A stretch of DNA of 64,000 nucleotides from Sisyra terminalis (GCA_958496175.1 OY292275.1:14384001-14448000); one strand, 5' to 3'. Positions 45,891 to 56,827 are shown, numbered from the stretch's first letter. Numbers and translations: made by a program. The notes: a model not told the origin generated them from the letters alone.

Positions 45891-47684
45891 ATATATATTG
45901 CATTATACTTGCATAAATGTTGAAAATTCAGTTTGGTAAAGATCATTATTCAAAAAGAAAATCCCCTTTTGATAAATGCTAGTGTATAAAGACGAATGTG
46001 AAAAGTTTGGTCAGTTTTCTCTTAAATAAATTTTGAGGAAAAAAAAATGTTTGAGAACCAAATGATATATGCGTCCAAGGCTACAAATTTAATCATCCGA
46101 AAAAACTAAAAAATATGGTTTTACATGTTCTCAACTTTCCCACATAATTTTATTTTATTTTTCTTGTGTCAATTTTTTGTACTTATAAAAAATCAAGTTG
46201 ATATCTTCTTAATGTATTTATAGTGAAGGAATCACAAACTTGTTTATCTCCTGTAAAGGAAATGGTACGGCATGTAAAGCTTTGGAGATTGATTTATGAC
46301 TATACTTACCAAAGTGTGAAATTTCTCTATTTTACAAAAAAAAAATAAAAGTTGTCATTGCAAGTACTACACAAAAGAAAATCACAACAGTCATTATTCA
46401 TTTCACTAGCGTTTTTTCCAGTCTCCAAGGAACAAAGCCCGTGTTTTTCTGCTTGATTAAAATAAATCACTCTTTAATTGGTCTGAAAATTGAAATTACT
46501 CACATCATTAAATAAAAATTTATTAAATATTCCCAGTTCAGTTATTTTGGCGTATATCTCTCAAACAGGATTTGACGAGTTCTTTGATTTGAAAAATAAA
46601 AAAAATAGAGAGAATAATGATTTCATTTTAAAATTTCAACAAACATCCATCGATCAAACAAGTCGGATGTAATCCTGTTTAAATAATGGAAACTCTGCCT
46701 TAATCAAAGCATTAATTTCAATTTAATGGGTTATATTTGTTATTATTTGTTTTGCGTCGACACATACAAATCTACTTGGTATTGGTTTCAAATTTAAAAA
46801 TGTCTCTTTAGTTTTTAATAAGCGTTGCATGTTTTTCGCGAAACTGGTTTCATATATAATCAATCAAACGTAAAGTATATACGTCTTTGGAATCAAGTTC
46901 AAGAAAAATTGTGGAATATACAATTCAAGGTTCAACTGATAAAGTCTTAGATTTATTATGATAATACACACAAATGTGTCTAGTAAAACGACAGGATCAG
47001 TGATTACATCGCAAGTGATTTATTTAAATCAGTGAATTTTCCATTTCACTGCGATTTAATGTATATAATGTGAATATATTGGTATCAAGTAAATGTACAC
47101 ATGTAAAGAGTGTAAGCTCTAGAAACAACTGTATTTGGTAGAGCTGAGCTTTGTTCTAGTGAAAATGAACAAAAAAAATATTTAAAGTTTTAAAGCTCTT
47201 CGATTTTATATAAAAAATTAAGCTCTAAAACCTGGGCGTTTTATTGATTTACACATACAACCGTGGGGAAGAAGATATTTGTTCTTATTATTATTATAAA
47301 CCCTTTTTATTGTTCATGAGGCACATATTTTAAGCTGGAAATTAAAGAAAGTTCATATCTCAAGAATTGAGTTATATTATGCAGAATAGTCAAATAATAT
47401 TCAAACGTTAATAATAGATTTTCGGCTGCTTACTGTTTTTATTAGAGGAATAACCGATGATGCCTGAAGAAAAAGGCAAATAACCGGTGAAAAGTATAAA
47501 ATTTAAATAATATTTGATTCACCTGCGTGATTTGTTCCAACTCTTCAAATAATTTATTTTTTAATAAGAACAATTTTTGATACAATCTATTGAACGAATT
47601 AATTTTGAAGAAATCAATTGTTCCACCTCCTTCTTGGATTCAAAACCAAAATATTATTTTAAATTGTTGCTTACCTAATCTTTA
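45891..47684. other. No recognised gene; weak repeat pieces
   Basis: AAGTTTGGTCAGTTTTCTCT (about 46007) matches part of the CCGAAAC element interior. At 47464-47500 (+) CTGAAGA followed by GGC...CCGG and GAAAAG resembles a decayed hammerhead-like end. Nothing else is supported. Confidence 0.4.
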
Positions 47685-47807
47685 GCAGCTCTGGGGTTAA
47701 TAAAAATCCGTAAATCGAGAAATATCAAAAATTTGCTCTACATGAGATTCGAGCCCACATTTACCAGTTTTGGAGTGGCCTCATTGTCCACTCAGCCACT
47801 TGTAGAC
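47685..47807 (-). mobile_element. tRNA-derived SINE, copy 5
   Basis: Read on the - strand from 47807, the A box AGTGGCTGAGTGG and the B box GGGCTCGAATC are both well preserved. The body GATATTTCTCGATTTACGGA follows and the copy ends in CCCCAGAGC. Best matched to copy 1. Confidence 0.8.
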
Positions 47808-48164
47808 TTAAAATATTTTATTCCATCAAATATCGAATTTTTTAAGTTGACCCCATACAAAGCAAAATATATCGGGAATATCGGGATCGATCATCGGCCA
47901 TTAGTGGAAATTGAATATCGACCAAAATTGATATTCAAGCTTGACCAAGTATTCCACACAACAAGTATACCACAAATGATAATCAAGCGTAGACCAACCT
48001 TAGTTGTCCTATTTGGGTTAAAATTTATTTTTTAGAATTTTTAATATGTTTATTAAAAGAGAAACTGGTTTAAATTAAACATTTTTTGCCAATTTCAAAA
48101 ATAGAAAAAGTTAAAAATTGAAAAGACATTTTTTTTGAAATTTTCATATAAAACAAAGTAATAA
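47808..48164. other. No recognised gene
   Basis: An open frame (47733-48035, +) overlaps the SINE and continues through repeated GACCAA-type sequence. No domain, so probably chance. Confidence 0.45.
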
Positions 48165-48360
48165 TAATAATAAATAATTAATAATGTTCTTAGGAACTTG
48201 GATTCAAATAATAAGACGTTATTTTTCAAATTATCTCAACGTTTCGTTGGTATTTATTTCCAACTTCTTCAGGAGAATTAAAATATAATAACAATGCATG
48301 TTGTTCAAAGTCAAATTACATAAATTAATTTTCGCTGTTCAGTATACAACTAAAATAAAA
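48165..48360 (-). mobile_element. Penelope-type terminal repeat, single copy
   Basis: Matches one arm of the 24908-25263 palindrome along nearly 190 bp, ending in CGCTGTTCAGTATA. The - strand hammerhead-like core is intact: CTGAAGA (48272-48266), stem GTTGG/CCAAC and GAAA (48245-48242), then CG. Confidence 0.7.
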
Positions 48361-48364
48361 ATAC

Positions 48365-48366
<2 letters not shown>

Positions 48367-48416
<50 letters not shown>
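48367..48416. repeat. (TA)n microsatellite
   Basis: About 50 bp of pure TA between a Penelope-type unit and a SINE. Confidence 0.95.
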
Positions 48417-48420
<4 letters not shown>

Positions 48421-48597
48421 CTACTGGTAGCCGAGTGGTCTAGGTGACCGCTCCAAAACCAGTAGTTAGGGGGTTCGATCCTTGTATTATCCCATTAATT
48501 ATTGTAATTTTTAATTATTATGTAATCTAGAAGTCACTCATGACCATGCTGTTTATGCGATTTTTAAATAAATTAAAATAAATAAAAAAAAATAATA
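48417..48597 (+). mobile_element. tRNA-derived SINE, copy 6 (best head)
   Basis: The A box TAGCCGAGTGGTCTAGG and the B box GGTTCGATCC are intact, giving a Pol III promoter with tRNA-like spacing. The body is shorter and diverged, with a CTAGAAGTCACTCATGA block, and it ends in an AATAAA-rich tail of about 40 bp. The start AAGCCTACTGG matches copy 3. Confidence 0.85.
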
Positions 48598-50130
48598 ATT
48601 AAAGAAATAATAATAATTATAAATGAAAACGAGCTGAACAAACTTTTCTGGTGCTAAAATATATTCTGAAAGCACCCTTTTCAAAAACTGTTATTATTTT
48701 TATTATATAAGTAGATAAGAAAAGTTACTTTTAAATATTTAATTTATATGATAAGTAAATTTTTGTAATACCAGCATTAATAAAATTGGGTAATTATAAG
48801 GAACTTGAAATATGTTCATAATTCGAAAAAACAAATACTTAAAAGCTAAGTAGTCAAATATTCAATTAGTTAAACATAAGTAACATTAAATCAAAAAAAT
48901 TTCAAAAATCTCAAAAAAGCAATCAATTCCATAAATGTGAAGTGAATTTTTATACGATTAAATTATAATATTGAACAGAAAAATGAAAAGTTTTATTTTT
49001 ATAGTGTAGATACTTAAATCACTATTTGGAAAATAAATTACTTGTAAAACACATAATTTTGTTAGCTAAATTCTCTAAAACATTATATTGAAATTTTTCA
49101 AAGAAAAGAAAAAAAAAGGAACACATAATGAAAAGCCTTACACTAATCGCAAATGAAGAATAAATTATTTTTTCAAGACGTACGTATTTCTTTGTCAAGA
49201 TATTTTATTAAATTTTTGTAATAAGATCATGTAAAACTTTTGCAACGCTAAAAAATATTATTCCATGAAAATCGACTCTAATTCTCGTGAAATTTCCAAA
49301 GACGTACATTGTACTCCTTTAAGGGCTTCAAGTACAAAATAAACATTTTCCGTGGAAATTCATAAAAGCGGTTCATCCTAATGGGGAATGACTGAAATAT
49401 GATCGTCAATCTTCTTTAAATATAATAAAAAAAAAAAAATGAAATGTTTATGAAAAAATTAACTTTTCTTGTAATTTTATTTCCAACGTAAAAGTAATAA
49501 AAAAAGTCATGTCAGAAAATGAAAATAATCTTATTATGTTTCTTAAATTTTTTATTATAATCAATGAAGCATAAGAAATGAGTTTGAGAGTTTACCTTTA
49601 ACTTTTTTTAACTTGTAAAGTGATATTTATGTACAAAATTGTTATACCTACATAATTGCACTAGCGGTTCTGATTCACATAAAAGAAAAAATGCTATTTT
49701 TTTAATGTAAATAATAAAATATCTAAATTCATTACAATTACAATACTGTAAAAACCAAAGAATATGTACATAAGAAAAGTGTTTACTTTTTCTTTACGGT
49801 AGAGTGCCACTTCTCATGCCTTTTCTTATACATTTCCTTCCTCGATGGCTTCCTAGCAGATCAAACATATTTTGGTTCAGTAATTATTTAATAGAAAAAC
49901 TTGAAAAAAATTATTGGAAATTAACAATTACTCCGGGTAATTTACTCCGGTTTGCCAACCGCTGATGTACAGGAACTTCTTAATTCTGGCATTTGTGCTA
50001 TGCTTATTGAGACCTTATTTTTTTTTGTCAAATCGGTGCATTCCTGAAAGGCGAATAGGAGGATTAGTAAGGTGAAAATGCCTCAGAATTTCAATTTTGA
50101 TTGCATGATAAGAGTGGTTAAATTGGGAAT
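48598..50130. other. No firm feature
   Basis: AT-rich. On the - strand at about 49856-49790, a CTGCTAG acceptor-like site is followed by a Lys/Arg-rich open stretch (RKEMYKKRHEKWHSTVKKK) ending in TAA. It could be a terminal exon or chance. Confidence 0.35.
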
Positions 50131-50172
50131 GTAGATTCTTAAAAAAGAGTAAACAGTCTTTTTTAAGAATCT
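50131..50172. repeat. Short perfect hairpin
   Basis: The arms AGATTCTTAAAAAAGA and TCTTTTTTAAGAATCT are perfect inverted 16-mers around about 8 bases. It lies just before the 5' truncation point of the LINE. Confidence 0.8.
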
Positions 50173-50177
50173 TTAAT

Positions 50178-50785
50178 ATTTAAGTTTTTAAAATATTTGG
50201 GCATCCTTCTGGACTCAAAGTTAACATGGCAAAGCCACATCTCAAGTAAAATCAGAGAAGCCAAGACTCGACTCATCCAACTATACCCACTTATTAACAG
50301 AAGGTCTCGTCTAAGTATGGAATGTTCAATGATGATATACAAATCAGTCATTAGACCACTTCTCACATACTCTTGCGTAATCTGGCTTCCATCCTCAAAG
50401 AAAAATCACAATGACTTATAGATATTCCAAAATAGAGTCTTCAGAATCATCACTAAAGCTCCATGGTATGTGAGAAACAACCAAATTCATCAAGAAATGA
50501 ACGTCCTATACATAAAAGACTTTCTAATCCAACTCACAAGGAATTTCCTCAACGGCTTGGATAATTATCCTAGTGCAGTAAAACTAGACTTGGGGAAAAC
50601 TATAAAACAAAGAAGGTTGAAGAGGAAACTCCCTCAAGAGCTCCAAGAAATTGCAGTTGCTTGACCACAAGGTCAAGAACAGCCAACAAAAAAGAAAGAC
50701 AAAAGAATGAAGTTCGATTCCTCCAGCTACTTAAACGCCGCTAAAGATCAATTGCCTGTTATCACCACCATGACATAGCAGCAAA
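50178..50785 (+). pseudogene. Jockey-like LINE 3' end, copy 2
   Basis: Opens at YLGILLDSKLTWQSHI and continues in one phase to 50664 with a single TAG at 50419-50421. It contains MMIYKSVIRPLLTYSCVIWL, KAPWYVRNNQIHQEMNV and LKRKLPQELQEIAVA before the stop. The 3' UTR to about 50785 matches copy 1 at 25340-25960. It is better preserved than that copy. 5'-truncated, with no palm motif. Confidence 0.88.
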
Positions 50786-51100
50786 TTGGGTTTGTGAATT
50801 TTTTTTTTTTTGTGATAAATGGAAAGATCATATATAAGTTTTATAGCAAAACTATTTTTTGTTTTTTTTTTTTTTCGCAATAATTTAAAAGTTATTTCAA
50901 AATAAAAATTAATTTTTGAATTTTTTGAATCTAGTACCAAAAACACGCCGACAGCTCCCGAACAAACCCGAGTGCGTGTGACGTCCTAATGTTAGTTGCA
51001 GTTAGTTGTCACTTATTGCAGTTATACAAAAATAATAAGTACATTGTTTTGATTGATTTAATTCTGTTGTGATAGTTAAATATTGAAATTTATATTGAGC
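50786..51100. other. AT-rich spacer with GC-rich patch
   Basis: The first part is poly-A and poly-T-rich. Around 50945-51010 a GC-richer block (CCCGAGTGCGTGTGACGTC) may be the terminal or promoter part of the THAP-bearing element that follows. Confidence 0.4.
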
Positions 51101-51262
51101 ATGTCGAACCTTAAAAGTAATCGTTCTTGTTTTGTACCATAATGAACGAATACTACAAAAACAACTCCTAACAAAATGTTTTTAAATGTTCCCCAAGATG
51201 GCAAACGTCGAAATAAATGGTTTCAAGCAGTGCACTTATATTATCAGACTTTGCCTTTATAA
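51101..51262 (+). pseudogene. THAP-domain first-exon remnant
   Basis: From the ATG at 51101 one phase reads NRSCFVP, two consecutive stops (TAA TGA at 51140-51145), then TNTTKTTPNKMFLNVPQDGK and RRNKWFQAVH, ending at TAA 51262. THAP zinc-binding domains start C-x2-4-C, then a hydrophobic-x-x-P-x-D pattern and an invariant Trp, all in this order. The second Cys position is TGA, one base from TGC. The rest of the domain (HF and AVPT blocks) was not found. THAP domains occur in P-type transposases and in host proteins derived from them, so a decayed transposon is likely. A GTCACGTG motif at about 51340 and 51432 may be subterminal sequence. Confidence 0.6.
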
Positions 51263-52929
51263 ATCCTTTATCACACATAGCTAATTGGAATCAACTAACG
51301 ACTCGTTTTTTAGCAATAAATTTTCAATATTATTGTCTAGTCACGTGTAATAGCTGTAAACGCTGTATTGTTATTAAAAAGCTATAACATTATTACGTCA
51401 CAACTATGGTGACCACTCATGGCGCGTTTATAGTCACGTGATTTTTTTTTAAATTTTATCAATTTTTAATCGTTTATAATTAATTGAAAAAAAATTTTTT
51501 TTTAAGTTTTTTGCATTAAATATCAATATTATTAATAATAAAGTTTTAAAATACATGAAAAAAATCAATATTTTTTTTTTCAAAATCCCAATTACTGAAC
51601 TAGTGTAAATTACATAAAAGTCCATAAAAAAATGCGTAATTTTTTATTTTTCATTCTTAATCAGTGTTTCCTAACCATTTTTTTTTGGTATGCCTCACCT
51701 AAGTTTATAGTTCTATGAACATTACCTGGAAAACAATTCTCTAAATTGTATCGAAAAAAAAGTTTTTGGCAAAATAAAAAATAAAACTTCTTTTTGATCT
51801 TTAATTATCAGAATAATATTAGTTTTAATTGGTTAATCCTACGAAATAACTTAGTTACAACAGACAATGTGTTGAATACAATACGTCTTAAGTTATGAAC
51901 CACATGAGAGGCAATAATTCATCCAATGGAACAAAAAATAAATCGTTAACTGCACAAACGAAGATTTAAAAAAATAATAAAATGCCGCATTGAACATAAT
52001 TCTATTAATTATAAATGTTATAAATTATGTAATGTTTGATGTAACAATGGAGATATTTGTCTTGGTATTAACTGGATATGTAAAGCTATTGTATATTTGC
52101 TTTTTTAAGCAGAAAGGTTTCGTGTCCTAGCCATTTTCCTTTACTGCATTGAATACTTCATTAATAGTTCATTTGCTCTCTAAAGTTATAAAATATGAAA
52201 ATTTATTAATGCATTTTGTAAATTTTGTGTTATACTCAGAAAATCGAGTTCAACAAAAACAACAAAAACTTCGTAAATCATTATAGACTCAATTCAACAT
52301 TTTGCATTCTAGAATTCAAGATTTGGAAAAAATTAAAGCTTTTAGTTCCTACTAAAGCATTAAAGCTTCGCAATAAAAACAAGATCCGTTACTTATATTT
52401 TATTTACGACTATAAATGTAGAGCCGTTCTCAATATTACATCTGCAGTTCTGATCATACTTCCTATAGCTACTTGTTTTCTTTCATATTTTCCCACATTA
52501 AAAGGATTATGAGGAAAGCAGGAAAAATCTCGATAAAGGAAAAAATAAAAGGAAGTACAACTGCGCAATATGTGATTAAGTCTTAATAAAAAAGTTTTAG
52601 AGCTTTACAGTTTGTGGACAAATGCATATTGAAAACCATTTGTGTGCGTAACTTGGTTATAATTTATAAAAAAAAAAACATATTGAAGAAAGTTTTGTGA
52701 CTGACAAATATTTTTTTTTTGATGAAAAAAAACATTATTTGTCGTTGTATATTCCTTATGTTTTGTAAACCATAAAACGATAAGAAATTATTCTCGTTTT
52801 ATGATTTTTAATCTAAAATCAAGTTAGGTTTCTATGCTAGTTTTAAGTTCAATAATAGTTCAGCGTTTCCATTTTTTCAGGTTTTAATCGATGTATAATA
52901 TAAAGAATAAATCAGGATGTGGTAGACCA
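51263..52929. other. No recognised feature
   Basis: AT-rich. The + frame at 52225-52512 (95 codons) has no recognisable domain and is probably chance. Confidence 0.45.
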
Positions 52930-53010
52930 AATTAATTAGCAGTGTTTTATTTTATTTATTAAAATTTGCAACGTTTTGTCGGTGTGATTCTAACTTCATC
53001 AGGCAACTGT
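52930..53010 (-). mobile_element. Penelope-type end with decayed hammerhead-like core
   Basis: On the - strand CTGATGA (53002-52996) is followed by GTTAG and, 7 bases later, CCGAC. These would pair as GTCGG/CCGAC but for two transitions of the kind expected from CpG decay. AAAACG then follows. A third unit type, distinct in sequence from its neighbour. Confidence 0.5.
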
Positions 53011-53019
53011 GTAATAAAT

Positions 53020-53130
53020 TAATACTAACTCTCAGTGGATTAGGATCAAAATAAGTAGTTAAAATTTGATTTTTACTCGCGACGTTTCGCTCCCCTTATG
53101 AAGCCTTCCTCAGGCGTTCATAAACAATCG
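53020..53130 (-). mobile_element. Penelope-type terminal repeat related to the 28-kb palindrome
   Basis: Shares GTTTATGAACGCCTGAGGAA, GAAACGTCGCG and TTGATCCTAATCC with the 28240-28784 arms. The core is CTGAGGA (53113-53107), weak stem GCT/AGC, GAAA (53088-53085), CG-TCG-CG. Confidence 0.65.
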
Positions 53131-53389
53131 CTTTAATTTTGTCAAGTTATATAAATCTGTTATCTTGTTATCTGTAATCTGTTATCTCCATAAATCTGTT
53201 ATCACCAAGGATCTGAAATTTTACCATAATGTTGTAATATTTAATAAAAACACATAGTTACATGGTTCAAAAAAATTCCTACATTAGACTTCCAGTACTG
53301 AATTATAACTACGGTGTGTTTCACCAGAATTCTAAATCAAAATCCTGATTTATCCTTTATATAATAGTTCAGTATGTTGATGCTATATA

Positions 53390-53391
<2 letters not shown>
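53131..53391. other. Short AATCTGTTATC repeats, otherwise featureless
   Basis: About four imperfect repeats of AATCTGTTATC lie at 53150-53210. Confidence 0.5.

Positions 53392-53443
<52 letters not shown>
53392..53443. repeat. (AT)n microsatellite
   Basis: Pure AT repeats of about 50 bp directly before the element start ATTAGAGTGGTCC. Confidence 0.95.
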
Positions 53444-53446
<3 letters not shown>

Positions 53447-54261
53447 GTGGTCCTTGATAAGGGTGTTTTTGAATTTATTTGCTCCCAGGGGCATAAATGC
53501 TTCCAAAATGATGAAAAAAATCCCTGAAAATTTGAGCTCTTATTATTAACTTTTAGATAGTCCGCTTTCCAACTTAAGTTTCTTATGGAAATAACTTGGG
53601 AAAAGTTTCATTTTTTCTTTAGAATTCGATAACTCAGTGATAAATAAATCGAAAGTAATTAATAGGGTCATGTTTATTGTAAATTTAACGCTCTACAAAA
53701 AGAGCTCTTATGATTTTTCGCTAAATCTATTGGCTTAAGAGTTATTCGAGCTCAAAGTTTAATTATTGTATAATTATTAATATTATCAAGTATAATTATT
53801 AAGTTAATACTTATTTTTACGAAATATATCAAATTTCTTATTCAAAATTTGTATTTATGATCAAAAAGAAGCAAATACAATATTATTCTTGTGATATTTC
53901 ACGATGTAGCTGTAGTAGTTCATCCTTAAATTTTTGTACTTGTTCATTGTCATCAGATTCAATATTAGCTATGTAACCAACTGTACCATTTTTCCGTTGT
54001 TCAGTTAAAAAATGCATTTTATTTTCATTGACCATTAGTACCACATTCTTAAGCCAATAACTCTTTAGCCAATAGATTTAGCGAAAAATTATAAGAGCTT
54101 ATTTTTGTAGAGCATTAAATTTACAACAACCATTACGGGATTAGTAACTTTCGATTTATTTGTCGCTGAGTTATGAAATTCTAAAGAACAAGTTAAATTT
54201 TTTCAACGTTATTTCCATAAGTAACTTATGTTGGAAAGCGGACTATCTTAAAGTTAATATT
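53444..54261. mobile_element. Inverted-repeat element with a short reading frame in its loop
   Basis: Arms of about 210 bp are inverted copies: 53554-53765 (GATAGTCCGCTTTCCAAC to TCTATTGGCTTAAGAG) and 54055-54260 (complement, ending AAAGCGGACTATC). The outer left part (TTAGAGTGGTCCTTGATAAG to GAGCTCTTA) recurs as a partial direct copy at 54318-54430. Both copies follow an (AT)n tract. The loop holds a - strand frame (53883-54035). The superfamily is not recognised. Confidence 0.7.
53883..54035 (-). CDS. 50-aa frame in the element loop, unknown product
   Basis: From the ATG at 54035 (the frame is open from 54077) it encodes 50 residues, including MHFLTEQRKNGTVGYIANIE and a Glu/Lys/Gln-rich end KDELLQLHREISQE, and stops at TAA 53883. 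The hydrophilic C-terminal stretch could form a helix. Composition differs from chance frames in this window. It looks like the C-terminal end of an element-encoded protein, but I do not know which. It may no longer be expressed. Confidence 0.35.
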   Translation of the reverse strand: MVNENKMHFLTEQRKNGTVGYIANIESDDNEQVQKFKDELLQLHREISQE

Positions 54262-54262
54262 A

Positions 54263-54265
<3 letters not shown>

Positions 54266-54317
<52 letters not shown>
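54266..54317. repeat. (AT)n microsatellite
   Basis: About 50 bp of AT repeats between the inverted-repeat element and a second partial copy. Confidence 0.95.
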
Positions 54318-54321
<4 letters not shown>

Positions 54322-54430
54322 GATGGTCCTTTATAGGGATGTTTTTAAATTTCTTTGCTTGCATGGGCTCAAATGCTTCCAAATTGATAAAAAAAAATTC
54401 CCAGAAAATAGAGCTCTTAATATTAACTTT
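54318..54430 (+). mobile_element. Partial second copy of the TTAG-GTGGTCC element
   Basis: TTAGGATGGTCCTTTATAGG to GAGCTCTTAATATTAACTTT aligns with 53444-53575 in the same orientation, then breaks into AT-rich sequence. Confidence 0.7.
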
Positions 54431-54489
54431 AAGTTAGTATATATAATATATTAATTTATATAATATATAATATAATATAATAATTAAGA

Positions 54490-54550
<61 letters not shown>

Positions 54551-54561
54551 ATATATATATT
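54431..54561. repeat. TA/ATATT-rich low-complexity tract
   Basis: Nearly pure A/T alternations with one G at about 54513. Confidence 0.9.
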
Positions 54562-54757
54562 AAAAAAAATATATTTCCCGTCATGTAAAATTTCTACCCA
54601 CACAAAATTCTAAAAAATTTAATAGTATTTCACTATGAGTTCTATATATATATATATATATATGTATAGAGCCCACTCATAGTGAAATACTATTAAATTT
54701 TTTAGAATTTTGTGTGGGTAGAAATTTTACATGACGGGAAATATATATTTTTTTTAA
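54562..54757. mobile_element. Near-perfect long hairpin (about 80-bp arms)
   Basis: The arms 54562-54640 and 54675-54757 are almost identical in inverted orientation: TTTCCCGTCATGTAAAATTT, CTACCCACACAAAATTCT and TAATAGTATTTCACTATGAG in the left arm. They differ by a TA repeat unit near the outer end. The loop of about 34 bp is mainly TA. Possibly a very young foldback element; it has no coding capacity. A transcript would fold into a long double-stranded RNA. Confidence 0.85.
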
Positions 54758-56827
54758 AAAAATAGGGGTTGGATTAAAAATTAATTAATTTTTCTTGCTA
54801 TCAATAACATTTTATTTTAATGTTAGAAGAGAATTTTTTTTTGTCAATTTTAATTTTCCTAGAAAATATATGTAACAAAAAATTCTGATGATGTGCTATT
54901 AATTTGAAAGCATAATTTCTTATTCATTTTAAACGTTTTTTATAGAGTAATTTATTTGATTAAATAACTACGTGCTCTTTTCATTTCCTTTAATTAAAAT
55001 CTCAACTTGATAGGAGCCAAGGTATTTGATTTTAAAATAATCAAATCAACACATATAGAATGTTTTTTTCATAACACGTTGTTTTTGTTTTATGTAAAAA
55101 ACGATGTCAACCTTCTGTTTTAGATATTCATATACAGGTATACATAATTAAAAGTGTCTACATGGTGCGAGTGGGTGTATGGACTTTACAAGGGTTGAAA
55201 TGTAGAAAGCACTTGTTTGTTACCGTTCATGAAGAGTAATTATTTTTATCTCAGTATGGCATCATTTTGCCGTGAAAAAAACGAAATATATATAACGATA
55301 AATGTGATTAATATATAGAACTAAGTAACAGATTGATACATTCAAAGGAACCCAGAAAACGACCACTTTCAATTCAATTGATGTTAGTTTTGTGTAGGTA
55401 TGTAGTACTTGTGCCAATGAACAAAAAAAAAACATCTTCCTTAACAACTTTCTTTTCATTTGATTTTTTTTTTGTTTAACTAGGCAAATGTCTGGAATGT
55501 TAACGAATAAATTTTCTTATTTCCTATTGCAAAAAAAAGATGTAAATCACCATGACAACTGTAGGGCTTTTCACGTCATACCGAAAGTGGTACGAAAAAC
55601 GAGCGCGAAAAATATTTCGTGTTAAAAACCAATTATATTTTGACATGAAAATTTGAACGAAATTAAACATTTAAATGTTATGCTTTCCAAAATTTACATT
55701 ATTTTGTTAATTATTAGGTAAAATGAGACTGAGCTTGAGTGGAACAAAAGTTTACAGGTAGAGTATACTTGTACATAAATACATAGGTAGCTTTTATATT
55801 CTTGGGTAAATATATATATGATAATGGGATAGGAGTAATGGTATGGTTTCGCTATAGAGTAGATATACCATTTCATGATCAACGCAGATTATACATGCAA
55901 TTTTCTCGGAAAATATATAAATAAGGTGAATTCAAGAAAAATATTTTCAATTATTGTTGTGTTTATCTGAACGTAGTATGTTTTATTTTTCTTTCGACTT
56001 TCATTTTATGAATAAAATATTGAACTTTATGAATAATTCACACTAGCGCAACACTTGATATTGACAAAGACAAAAATTTTAATACGACTTAATTTTTAAT
56101 GATATTTAAATATGTTTATCTCCTTAAAAATACAAATAAATTATTTATGTTGTCAAATGTAGGAAATCTTTCGAAGACTTCGAGAACAGATAAATAATTT
56201 AAGAAGTTCAGTGTTATATATAAAAGAAATAATTAAATTAATAATTGAAATAAAAAAATCTGTACTTTAAACTTTCGTTGTTAGTAGAAAAATGAAGTAA
56301 TTGTAGCACAGACTTTTTAAATTATAAAAACTCTATTTGGGGGAAAGTTTTAATCTTATTTTTACTGTTTCAACAAGCTTTGGATTAAAGTTCTTTGGTA
56401 ACAAACGAAAACATTAGCACTTATTCTCTTTATGACTTTGTAAAACTAGAAAACTGCTAACTTGTTGGTTCGATTTTGATTGGTCTTTTATTTTTGCAAA
56501 ATGTTTATTCCATTTGATTAATTCAACCATGGGTTATTCAAAAATAGGTTTTATTTAGTTTTTTGAGGCCATAGAAAAGAAGGATTATTAAATTTTTTAA
56601 AAAATATATAAAATCAATTGAGTTTTTACATCAATGGGTATTATGCAGGAAATATACCAATTAGTACGAGCAATATTAATTAAAAGTTTCAGCTATGAAG
56701 ATTTTGCCAAGATATGTGGTCTATTTCATCCCCCCTCCTTCTCCCGCGATTTTTTTTTAGCACAAATAGTGATTTGTTTGAATTTTTGCCCAAATTCATT
56801 TATATAGTTTACTTTTGTAAATTATAT
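54758..56827. other. No recognised feature
   Basis: AT-rich. Frames at 55262-55459 and 55694-55882 (-) have no recognisable content. Confidence 0.5.

Noticed and set aside
47464..47500. CTGAAGA...GAAAAG as a further hammerhead-like core
   Set aside because: Stem II does not pair convincingly and no CG-N3-CG follows; kept only as a note.
47733..48035. 100-codon + strand frame
   Set aside because: It begins inside an antisense SINE and continues through repetitive sequence.
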